Shown here: positions 54,893 through 64,000 of the stretch, piece by piece | Layout: the number at the start of each line of letters is the position of its first letter | Numbering within the stretch: the first letter of the stretch is position 1 | From: Micropterix aruncella | Taxonomy: Eukaryota; Arthropoda; Insecta; Lepidoptera; Micropterigidae | DNA length: 64,000 bases | Direction of reading: 5' to 3' | Assembly (NCBI GenBank): GCA_944548615.1 | Contig: OX155971.1 | Span: forward strand, 27,206,072 to 27,270,071 | Notes under the pieces: generated by a model | What the model was told of the DNA's origin: nothing | Databases searched by the model: none | The model's input: only the letters and a program-made list of their open reading frames with translations | Made by a program: the position numbers and the translations under genes

Positions 54893-56600
54893 AATCATAC
54901 AGAAGTCTGAAGAGTAGTTGACAACGGAAAAGCCCTCGTTTCAGTCAAGACATCTTGCGACATTTCCCCTAGGAATCAACCTTCTGGCGCTCCTGGACGA
55001 CCTGCGCTCCGTGCGGCGTAAGCTAATCGATTGTGCACTCTGACTAACATCTTGCGGTGTCATCTACAACGGGCGAGCCCGTCACCACAGGACGTTTTAA
55101 CGATTAGGCGTTCTGTCGCCCTGCAGTGAGCGTAGAAGACTTTGGACATTTACAAAATCCAACGTCTAGCTACGCCACAACCCGTTAGAAGCCAACGCCT
55201 TACCGCGAGTAGCCAGGTATGTTACCTGGCGGGCGGCACTCGCGCCCTAACTACCAATTGTGACCAGATTTCTCCGGTCTCTTGATTGGTTCCGAGTTCG
55301 AGGTCGCTTGCGCGGTCCTCTCCCTTATGAAGCGGTGAAACGGAGTACACCGAATCTATAGCGGACCAAGGCGTCCTTTGCCCGGCTCTGAACCGGGATC
55401 GGATGGCCAATGGTCAATTCAAGAGCAGTCGCCATAAGGTACCCAACCACCCCCGCTCTATAGGAAATAATACAGTTTCCAGACTCCCCCGCTTGTTAGT
55501 CGGAGAGCACAATCGATTGGCTTGCGCCGCTCGGTGCGCAGACCGTCCAGGAGCGCCAGAGGTTTGATTCCCGGGGGAGACTGGTTGACCCAGTGTCCTA
55601 CCCAGGTTCGCACCCCATGCGAGGAGGCCATCGGATGGGTGTTGACTAGTGATGGGTGTGATCACGAATAGCAATAACAATAACCTGTGATATTTGCAAT
55701 CACGAAGAACGCGTTACGAGAATTCGAAAGAACATGCTATTTGAATCACGGCTACGAACAGCACCGCGTTGCCATCACTCGCCGCGCGCCGCTACGACGC
55801 GACCGATCACTGATCACATCGATTGGCCGTTCTCACTGATCGCCGTTGAACGACCGCGCGGCGCGCCACTGAACGATGATCGGTGAGCGCCTAATTGAAC
55901 CGTTCACTTGGTTTCGTTCATTCGAATTCAATCACTAGTGATCGGCGATCAGTGATATGATCAGTGGATCAGTGATCCGCCGTTCGTTCTGACGAACGCC
56001 CGCGCCGGCTGGACGATAACTGATGAGTGGCGCGTTCATTTCGTACGTAACGTGAATTTGGACACTGTTATCGCATGAATTTAGACACTGTTATGGCATG
56101 AATTTGGACACTCTTATCGCTCGCGTCGTAATCGTTCATGTAAATGAGTTTCCTCATGATTTGTTAGCAATAAAATAACTTTTGGCGACAAGTGGCTTAC
56201 ATTATTTCAGAAAGACGAACTCGGCTTAGCACCAAAAGAGCGAGAGAGTTAATCTTTCTGAACGCTAATTCTTCTAATAATAATTACCAATAAAGCAAAT
56301 ATAATGCGCGTTTCTGTTATCAGTTATCACATTGACGAAACTTCGTTACTTAACGTTTCACAGTACATTTCAGTACAATCACGAAAATCACGAGTAGCAG
56401 TTATTATCACGCGTGATAAAATACCAGTAACGTGATCGTTGCGTGATTGAAAATTGAGAATCACGCCCATCACTAGTGTTGACCCGTGAGTGTGACCGAC
56501 CCTGAAGACATGGGTCATCGTGGCCACCTCATCATGGGCCCGTTAGCCCCCGGCCGTTTAATCGGCCGTTATGTTAAGTTGTTTATGATAAAATTGTAAT
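54893..56600 (+). repeat. GC-rich dispersed repeat G, longest copy, split by hAT-type element
   Basis: Left part to 55646 and right part from 56476. It contains CAACGGGCGAGCCCGTCACC (about 55068), AGAAGCCAACGCC, GCGGACCAAGGC and TGATTCCCGGGGGAGACTGG (about 55563), ending in a CCGGCCGTTTAATCGGCCG hairpin (about 56549). The 55.1-55.6 kb section is collinear with 25606-26258. The edges at 54893 and 56600 are approximate. No coding region is identified. Confidence 0.65.
55647..56475. mobile_element. hAT-type non-autonomous element, 829 bp
   Basis: Perfect 8-bp duplication GTGTTGAC (55639-55646 and 56476-56483). Terminal inverted repeats start TAGTGATGGGTGTGATCACG on the left and TAGTGATGGGCGTGATTCTC on the right read backwards. 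The interior is rich in ATCAGTGATC-type and GAACG motifs, with a tandem TGAATTTGGACACT motif (56051-56113). No transposase. Confidence 0.88.
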
Positions 56601-56626
56601 TCACTTCTAGTTATACTTACATCTGC

Positions 56627-56837
56627 CTTTGGTGCCTGATGGACTCAACCAGTACATCTCATAAAGCGGCGACATATAGCCAAAGCCAATGTACTGGTCC
56701 CAAGTCGTCTCCGCTCCTTCATCGGTCTCCATCCCAAGTTCTTCCGCCGGGCCCATGCTGCTCCCATCGCTGCTCTCATCCGAAGAAGACTGCTCCACCA
56801 CCAGGTCTAGGATTCTGTCCCGTCGCGATGATGCCAT
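56627..56837 (-). CDS. Possible first exon inside TTAA element
   Basis: Starts ATG at 56837 and reads MASSRRDRILDLVVEQSSSD, then an acidic/serine-rich stretch and TTWDQYIGFGYMSP. It reaches GGCAGAT followed by the strong donor GTAAGTAT (minus strand, about 56627). The acidic N-terminus inside a piggyBac-type element would suit a transposase first exon, but there is no sequence match I can state. Downstream on the minus strand lies repeat G, so any next exon is displaced or lost. Confidence 0.3.
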
Positions 56838-57500
56838 CTAATTGATGAAAGGATAACGAAATTTTTTGTAAAATAACAAAATTGAATTCGAAAACTTTCT
56901 AACTGTTTTTTTTCACTAAATATGCAGTTATGTCAAAAAAGTTATATATACTTTTCTACTTTATTTTATATATTCTATAATTCCCGATATAAAGAAATCC
57001 AACTTTTATGAAATTACGAAATTTTATCGAAAAAAATTGAGGTTATGTTTTTATCGTATAAAATATCGATTTTTTTTTCGAATTCTCTATTAGCCTCCCG
57101 CAAAAAAATGATGAAAAACACGAATTTTAGTATTTTTAGCGCGAATCTTTGAATACTAAAACATAAGCGTTTTGAGAAATCAACCATTATCAAAAAAACA
57201 TTAGTTATTGCATAAGTTATATAACGGGAAAACATAATCACATATATTTCAGAGCTATATATCCATAAATTTCTGAGACATCACGAGAAATTATGCAAGA
57301 ATCGCAAGAAAACATTTTTGCGATTATCAATGGCGGACATTGGCATTTGCGATGCGGACATTCAAAGACCCGAAATACTTTATATACACGATAAATGGTA
57401 CATCTAATCAGTTTAGGGGGACTATATGATGTTGTAGAAATGGTTTTACTTACGATTCGTTCAAAAACACACCGAAATCTACACGAAAACCGTTTCTGAA
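56838..57500. other. A+T-rich interior of TTAA element
   Basis: Open frames at 57014-57241 and 57238-57510 on minus are unrecognised and A+T-driven. No repeat is noted. Confidence 0.35.
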
Positions 57501-57787
57501 ATGCCGACATACGTAATGGCGGATTTGACGTTTCAAGAAATGGGTGCGTTCGACTTCGCGCGTTCCGTAATAATACTTCACATGGACTGCGCTGTTACTG
57601 CGGCGCATGATAACAGAGAGAATTTAATACTGTACCTGATCTGCCATACGCATGAAAGAGACAAAATGCTTTCGATGGTAAACAAAGCGTTCGAAAGCGC
57701 GCGCGCCGAGTGGAACCAAATTCGGTCGTATGAGATCCAACGGATAAAAGTGTCAGAACCAAATTCGGTCGTATCATACTCAAAGGG
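57501..57787 (+). CDS. Unknown open frame at the right end of TTAA element
   Basis: Begins MPTYVMADLTFQEMGAFDFA, continues CAVTAAHDNRENLILYLICH, and reads to the element terminus and out through the TTAA (stop at 57791). The end of the frame reads the two ATACGACCGAATTTGG-type subterminal repeats, so at least that part is not coding. The first 60 residues look protein-like, but no family is recognised. Confidence 0.2.
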
Positions 57788-60397
57788 TTAAGTACTATTA
57801 TTGTGAATTATATTTATAATAATGAGCGCCTAATTCACCACAAAATATTTACAATTTATTCTTTGAGTTATTTTCGATCGATTATTTGTCGATGACAACA
57901 ATGGCTGCGTTCAGTCGATTGTTAATAAAATAATATTAATAATGATAATGCATGAGTTTAAATCTCCGTCGTGAAATTCGACAATTAGATTCTAATCCTT
58001 TATTTATTTAAATGTGTTCAATGTCAATTTATATTGAAACATGAATCGTAATGTTTACATACAACAACAAAATTACTTATAAACTAACACACTGTTAACT
58101 AGTCGATGGCGTTCCAGTGATATAATGAATTTAAATGACCGCAGTCGCTAATGCCCGATATAAACTACGACCTGGTTACCATTCAGTCCACTGAATGTCC
58201 ATATGGTTTTCGTTCTATTATTTCTATTAATACTATTCCCTCCCCGTTATCTTTGAACCCCATCGATCAGTCAAAACAAAAAAACCTTAATATAATCTAC
58301 AATTTTCCTTATCTTTAATTTTATTCTAACATTCAGTATAATTCGAATGTTTCCTTAACTAGTTTCCAAATTCAAAGCACATTATATAATGGCTGGTGTC
58401 TGAATCAACGGAGTTAGCAAAGGCTAACTCTCTTCCAAATTAAATAATAGTCTGACTAGAGGTTTACCTCGTAGAACTATCAACGACTATTCATACCAAT
58501 CGATGTTAAATGCCTCATTTTTAGTTAACGTGCAAATATGTAGAAATCACGCATTTACGTTACAACTACTTAACATTCTAATAATTTCAACAAACCCACA
58601 AAACTCGAATATTTATAACCCCAAAAAATATACAACAATGACAATATTTGTTTGCTAGCTTCGGCCCAAATAATTAAATAACGCCAGCTTCGGCAAAATA
58701 AACTTACATATTTTTAGTACATCTTTGCCGACAATGACTCTCGGCTATAATTCCCGTATTTACAGCTGCATTCACATTATGCACTTATAACTAATGTCAA
58801 TTTCTTCGATGCGTGTCGCCTTTCTAGAAATCTGCCATCACCAAGAAGAATGTCTCTTTAGAAACCTCAACCGCTTCGCTATCGTACTGCAATTTTCAAG
58901 CCGTTACTGCATTCTCATCAATGTTTTTCCCTTATTTCGACGCTAATTTATACACCTCCGAAGGACGTTCGCAATGTTGTGATCTCAATCTGACGTTTCA
59001 GTTTGATTCGTTCGCCATCTTGGATATAATTTTCGTATTGCCCCGACGAAATCTCGTACTTCTATTTTATATGAAATGTTGGATTTTTTTTACATGCCAA
59101 CCCGCGTAGCTCTCTCGATTCACATTTTTAGCACTGGATTTCTATTATTTGTTCGTTTTTTAGTGTCCTTGTAAAAAGCGCATCAATGGCGATTGCGATA
59201 AAGCGTTTCTGTGATGTACGATCTGCACACTTTATACGAATTTAAATGAACTGGGCACTAAAATGCTTCACAGCATCTCAGTGCCCTTATTTTAAACTGT
59301 TTATTCTTACATCTGAGCACCAAAATATACTTTTCTTTCCCAAACTTTCGCAGCTTTAGAGCGTGCAACTAAAATTTCTTAATGGATACCGGAAGCAACA
59401 CGTCCATCCCTTTTATAACACCCTTATCGATGTGACCTTTTTTCGATAATTTAACCCACAACTATTGACTAATCAATCATAAAACGATCTGATTTATCTA
59501 TTTTTTCGTTAAATAACGCTCTGCCACATTGGTAACAAACGAATTTCTTAACGATAATTCGTGCTTCTAATTCTACAAATGATTTTAAGTATTTATTTTA
59601 CGTATTATGAGAAATTGATGTTTCATATTCGGCGGGAAATCATCATACTTTGACTTAACCTTGCCGCCTTTCTTGCGCGTCGTTTCCGCTTTCACATTTG
59701 AAAGCGAAATAATATAACTATTTTATTTCAATTTTATTTATTGATAGTATTTTTATCTAGTAATTCCTCTATTTTAATTAAGTGTTTCTAAATTTCCTCA
59801 TTTTAACTATTAAATTTTATTTTGACTGGCAATTATTTGGTGAAAAATTCTTTGGACATCATCGATTCGGCTTTCTTCCATCGATGTCGATTATGTTTTC
59901 CAATTTCTCTTAATAATAAATTAAATGTTCTTCAAATGACTTTATCAATATTGCTATTAATTCTCCCATAATTCCTACTATTTAATGAACCCCTTTTTAT
60001 ATTTCTTTGAAAAACCAATCGGTCGACTTTTTTTAAGACCATAAACATGCTTCTATTGTCTATTTGTCAATTATTGATATTTACGTCGATTTTTCGTAAA
60101 AAATCTCAAAATATGCTAATTTCTTGCCAAATATTCCTGATTGTCTATATTTAAACCCCTAATAATGTCCTTAACTCTCAAAAACTACTCAAACCCTTTT
60201 ATTTATGTGACTCTGGCACTGCGCTCTATAGTTTAGCAACGGCCCTTCTTTCATCTGTCAGTTTTTAGTTCCTAATTAAATCGTTAGATGTCACTATGAT
60301 CTTTTTCAAGTACAATTTAATTTTAAAATTTGATTAATCTATTTTCGGTTAGCTTAGAGCTGCTAAGCGATCATGTGATGATTTTCAGATCATTACA

Positions 60398-61155
60398 ATA
60401 TATCGAGCTACATAGCTTACTAGCTAATAGTTGGATGTGCGCATTCCATTTTAATTTACTGTCAATTCTTAATCCTAGAAAATTTATATATTCTGTGATG
60501 TCGATTTCAAAATAGTTATGTAATTCATTTAAATAGTCAACATTGGTAGGTCTTAAGCGAAAGGGAAATATTTTTGATTTTGTAATATTTAGACATAATA
60601 CATTAGAATTAAACCAAATCAAGAGTAGATCAATCGTATACCTAATTCTATTTATTAATGATGCCTTATTTTTGTCACAGGATGAGTCATCTGCAAACAG
60701 TGTAATATCATCATTCTCGAATGACACACATCCCGGAAGGTCATTGGTGTTTACTAAAAATAAAAATGGACCTAGAATGGAACCTTGAGGTACACCCTTT
60801 GTTACCAGAATCGGTTGGATTCTTGTTCCATTTACTTCTGTCGTTTGATACCTATTTTGTAAGTATGATTGAATTAGATTTAGCTCTTTGTCTCTGATAG
60901 TGTTCTAATTTATTCAGTAGAATATTGTGGTTAACGCAGTCAAATGCTTTTGATAGGTCACAAAATAGACCAATATAACTGTTTTTGAACTATCCAGCCC
61001 ATTCAATAACTCATGCATTAGTTTCGATGTAGCATTAACAGTCGATAATCCTGCCCGAAAACCAAACTGTCTACTGTTAATAATGTCGCGAATGTCGAAA
61101 AATTTAGTAAAGCGATTCAATATTAACTTTTCAAACATTTCAAAAATAGCTTGAG
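60398..61155 (-). mobile_element. LINE 5' half (RT core), split from 43000-43892
   Basis: On the minus strand RT blocks run in order from about 61155: MFEKLILNRFTKFFDIRDII, RQFGFRAGLSTVNA, a broken [12 protein letters not shown] block, a PQGS-like remnant near 60790, FADDSS (active-site block, about 60695), and FLGLRIDSKLKWNAHIQLLA to CSSI at the ATAT junction. The protein sense continues at 43892. Stops and frame changes show decay. The element is 5'-truncated at about 61155. Confidence 0.83.
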
Positions 61156-61635
61156 TACAATAAATATATACTATGCAATGTCAAACAAGTATGATGAACT
61201 ATTATTACGAATGAAGATCATTAACGATCAGTTATCAATGTTTAAAGAAAATATGATAACCTGTTCTAAATTCCACCATGACATGGCTGCTGCACCCATT
61301 GGCTTCCCTTCAGAGCATTTTGAACAAACCTTGTTTAAAAAAAATAACTATTAATGTATTTATTTTTAACTTCTTCTGCTCTCGACAGATACCTCGCTTT
61401 ATGTATTTCAGGGGACTAATTGTGTCATATAAAAACAAAGGCGGCAATCTCCCTAAAACCGGCATTTCCAGAAAACGAAAAAAACGTTTTATTATTAACA
61501 GAAACAGTAGGCAGATAAAAGTGATATATTATTAATTATACCTAATTATATTATTCCGAACTTCAAATGCAAAAAGTTTAACAAATGGTTGTCAATAAAT
61601 AGTTATGAGCAATAGGTTGTTGGAGATTTCCGCCT
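61156..61635. other. Intergenic DNA with unassigned frames
   Basis: Plus frames 61151-61354 (AMSNKYDELLLRMKIINDQL, coiled-coil-like) and 61278-61535 are unrecognised. A GTGTCATATAAAAACAAAGG...GGCAATCTCC block at 61421-61453 recurs inverted at about 62255-62290. Confidence 0.35.
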
Positions 61636-62549
61636 TTAACCCTTCCTATTTGAGTTAACCATTTTTGGTTAGACGCTTACAAATGCTAAAATTGTATCTA
61701 ACCAATATTGGTTAGGGCGCTCCGCGCTGCGTAAAATGCCAACTTTTTAAATATTTATTTATTATTATCTTAATTGTTTGACGAGATAAGGTTACAATAT
61801 TATAAATTTCAAATTTCAATGCGATCATTTAACAGTTATTCTTTTTACGATTCGTATAGTAGTTTAAAAGTTATGGTCGTTTTTCTCAAGGCCATCGACT
61901 TCACGCGCAAAACTGTCCCGGGCAGAAGTGACGACTAAATTTTTACCCCGCGATAGGAGGGGTTAAAAGGAACATGAGGAGATTGCCGTTTTTATTGTGA
62001 CTCATAGTGGACATTGCTGGATTTGTTATGGACTCGAGTGTGTCCGCCATACCAACTGCTCTTTTCTGATTGGCTAATTCGGAGGTTGCCATGTTTGAAA
62101 CAAACAAAATTGGAGATTTCCGCTTTTGATGCGAGCCTTGTTAGAAACATGGAAAAAAGTATTGGATTTAGCCGCTATTGTCGGGTCCAATGTTATTCGG
62201 AAAATTTGTGGTCTACAGATAAATAATTTTGCATCATTAGTTCAATTTACACATGTTGTGGAGATTGCCCTCTTTGTTTTTATACGACACAATTCTCATA
62301 AGTGAGTTGATTGGGGTAAAGATATATTTGTCGATGGCCCAACCGCGTTTATCAGTCTCTCGGTCGCAGCGGTCCATTTGTTGAACCGCAGGGGGAATTG
62401 CGGGTAGATTAATTGCCGCTTCGAAGGCAGCCGACCGCGTCATTGGTGCGATTTGCCTCTCACTTCTCTCTCCAGCGATCCCCGCATTGCACTCATTGTA
62501 CTACTATTACAATCTATCGAAAATGATCTTTGCAGGACTCGTACTACGA

Positions 62550-62574
62550 AGGAATGTAGATAGATAGATAGATC
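62550..62574. repeat. GATA microsatellite
   Basis: TAGATAGATAGATAGAT; a matching CTATCTATCTATCTA run lies at 63637-63651 near the opposite arm. Confidence 0.75.
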
Positions 62575-62683
62575 CACGCCCGTATCGAGTGGTAAATTTT
62601 AACTACTGACAAAACGCTATTAAAACTCACTACAAATATCCTATTTAATTATTATTTCATTTAATATATAAAATTATGAAATA

Positions 62684-62888
62684 CTAGCTGCACCCCGATT
62701 TGATAATGATGATAGAAAACTATATATATTTATAAATTTATAGCCTATGTGTTATTTTGATGTGTAAGCTATATTATTGTAAAGTTTCATCAAAATCCAT
62801 TCAGCAGTTTTTGCCTGAATGAGTAACAAACATCCATACAACATACATTCTTCCAAACTTTCGAGTTTATAATAGTAGTAGGATTAGT
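62684..62888 (+). repeat. SINE/RTE-type lepidopteran repeat
   Basis: CTAGCTGCACCCCGATTTGA at the start and CATCAAAATCCATTCAGCAG in the middle. It ends GAGTTTATAATAGTAGTAGG with an AGGATTAG tail. This layout is familiar from abundant RTE-related short repeats of moths and butterflies. I give no family name. Confidence 0.6.
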
Positions 62889-62971
62889 AATAAATCTTAA
62901 CAAAAAAGAGTATTAATAATTATATATATATTATTTGAACCAGATTATATTAGATTTATGTGAAGTTTATC

Positions 62972-63060
62972 ACCTAGTAGGGCGTTGTCGACTACAACGG
63001 GCGAACCCGTCACCCCAGGCTGGTATAATAATTTGTGATCGTTCTTTCAGCCGTCATTCA
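62972..63060 (+). repeat. GC-rich dispersed repeat G, short fragment
   Basis: CTAGTAGGGCGTTGTCGACT, then GGCGAACCCGTCACCCCAGG and GATCGTTCTTTCAGCCGT. Matches the first about 85 bases of 25606-26258 and then stops. Confidence 0.65.
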
Positions 63061-63776
63061 TAGCGATTCCAATAACACCACAAACTTCTAAATCGATTCA
63101 AGCGTTTAGAAGTTATTGTGGAATAAAGAAACGGAAAACGTACATATGTATTTAAACCCTAAGCACATTATAATTCTTTTTTGTCCGGCAGTCGTGTAAA
63201 CAGACAAAACTTTAGTTGTTACTGCGAGAAAAAAATATTAATTTAGTCTACGTTTGAGACAGGTAGGTACCAACAAATTGTAGTTAAACTATACGAATGT
63301 TAGACAAAAATATAACCTTAACATACAATTTCTAAAATTACATTTTCTTGCTAGTATGAACCACACAAGTCTCCACAAATTAGTTAAATAGAAAATAGAA
63401 GGTGTTTTATAGCCAGCGAAAGCCGTGAAGCTTTTGTGTAGGTAGTTTAAATCTGTCAGGATTCAGCTAAACCCCTCCAATCGCGAAGTAAAAATTCAGC
63501 TGTCACTTACGCCGGCGACTTGAGTAAAACGACTATAACTTGTAAACCACTATACGGATCATAAAAAGAATAACTGTAAAATGATCGCATTGAAATTTGA
63601 CATATAAAACATTATAACCTTATCGGTTCTAATCTATCTATCTATCTAGAAACGCGTTCTATTTTTTAAATGGATTTTTTGCAAGGTGACCGTTGGCTAA
63701 CCAAAATTGATTAGCTCAAATCTTAGCATTTGTAAGCGTCAAACCAAGAATGGTTAACTCAAGTAGGAGGAGATAA

Positions 63777-64000
63777 TATTCAGCTAAACATCTTTTGTAA
63801 CATTGAAAATGGCTTCTCGAAACTCCGCTTTGAATAGTTTTCTAATTTTTAACGCAAAATAACATAAAAAGCGAGAATAAATAACAAAATTAATGCAATT
63901 TCATAAACATAACTAACAACCCACAACTCATCTGACAAGGATTAGTGTTGCCACGCCAAATTAGTTTTCCCTCATTTCACTAAAACCTATCTTTTTTTTA
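63777..64000. other. A+T-rich DNA, nothing recognised
   Basis: Right edge of the window. No feature is supported. Confidence 0.4.

Larger units (their letters stand above)
51841..57787. mobile_element. piggyBac-type (TTAA) composite element, 5.95 kb
   Basis: Flanked by TTAA at 51837-51840 and 57788-57791. Ends CCCTTGGAGTA and (read backwards) CCCTTTGAGTA are mirror images. CCC-starting ends at TTAA targets are diagnostic of piggyBac-type elements. The sister LTR shows the exact empty site (44238-44241). The left subterminal DNA (51890-52010) is similar to the right arm of the element at 61640-63772. The right end has two copies of ATACGACCGAATTTGG. No full transposase was recognised. Cargo includes a 0.9-kb tandem duplication, repeat G and a hAT-type element. 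Confidence 0.85.
43897..60397 (-). mobile_element. Minus-strand Ty3-type element with giant LTRs, nearly non-coding
   Basis: Bounded by the 4-bp duplication ATAT (43893-43896 and 60398-60401) and inserted in a LINE. The two LTRs are about 2.95 kb each and almost identical. The internal region is 46848-51481. A primer binding site (51459-51479) and polypurine tract (46851-46863) orient it leftward. The only recognisable coding is a protease fragment. No RT or integrase was seen, so it would need help from another element. The layout (very long LTRs, internal region without coding) recalls the large retrotransposon derivatives described in plants. Confidence 0.85.
51482..60397 (-). repeat. 5' LTR of giant-LTR element, split by piggyBac-type insertion
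   Basis: Two parts, 51482-51840 and 57792-60397, join to about 2965 bases collinear with 43897-46847. The split is at TTAA. Outside the first 75 or so bases (51482-51558) the match to the other LTR is almost perfect, implying recent integration of the element. Confidence 0.9.
61640..63772. mobile_element. TTAA-type fold-back element with about 300-bp inverted arms
   Basis: Left arm 61640-61968 and right arm 63465-63772 are inverted relatives. They share CCTA(T/C)TTGAGTTAACCATT, GACGCTTACAAATGCTAA, CAAATTTCAATGCGATCATT and ACAGTTATTCTTTTTA. The left flank is TTAA (61636-61639). The right flank is ATAA (63773-63776), a likely one-base change. Terminal CCCTTCC pairs with a decayed CTCCTCC. Related to the left end of 51841-57787. 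The interior carries a SINE-like repeat and a scrap of repeat G. No transposase seen. Confidence 0.7.

Noticed and set aside
55395..55585. tRNA-like A and B boxes in repeat G (TGGCCAATGG and GTTTGATTCCC)
   Set aside because: The two boxes are about 160 bases apart, far more than in a tRNA-derived promoter, and the B-box-like motif is not kept in the copy at 25606-26258.

Overview
The window is a transposon-saturated stretch of an insect nuclear genome, most likely a moth or butterfly. BEL/Pao and Ty3-type LTR elements, CR1/Jockey-group LINEs, a mariner relative, hAT and piggyBac-type (TTAA) elements, TA and GATA microsatellites, and two short repeats that I associate with lepidopteran genomes (24610-24970 and 62684-62888) all fit. 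I recognise no ordinary host gene, tRNA or rRNA. Almost every long open frame belongs to a mobile element.

Layout. (1) 1-15085: two near-identical BEL/Pao retrotransposons in direct tandem with a 7688-base period, sharing the middle LTR (6048-7400). Both carry the same antisense LINE insertion in gag and the same frameshift before integrase. (2) 15086-20915: A+T-rich DNA, a solo LTR with a 4-bp target duplication, LINE remnants, a palindromic MITE and a minisatellite. (3) 21138-23983: a degraded hAT-type element with 8-bp flanks (one mismatch), carrying two LINE fragments and a palindromic mariner relative. (4) 24000-31735: dispersed repeats, two more solo LTRs with perfect 4-bp duplications, LINE fragments and a second copy of the MITE. 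(5) 31736-37350: a short satellite array (unit about 119 bp) split by a LINE that keeps an intact 985-residue endonuclease/reverse transcriptase frame. (6) 37350-42990: orphan repeats, two palindromic short elements and LINE fragments. (7) 43000-61155: a deep nest. An antisense LINE is interrupted by a minus-strand Ty3-type element with very long LTRs (about 2.95 kb) and almost no coding capacity. Its 5' LTR is interrupted at TTAA by a 5.9-kb piggyBac-type element. That element contains a GC-rich repeat, which is itself interrupted by an 829-bp hAT-type element with a perfect 8-bp duplication. (8) 61640-63772: a second TTAA-type element with roughly 300-bp inverted arms related to the first.

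The genes do not form a pathway. They are retrotransposon gag/pol and LINE reverse-transcriptase frames, plus transposase relics. The most informative content is the insertion chronology, which can be read base by base from target-site duplications and, in one case, from the empty site preserved in the sister LTR. Boundaries given with a duplication are exact as read. Those described as 'about' were judged by eye where similarity fades.
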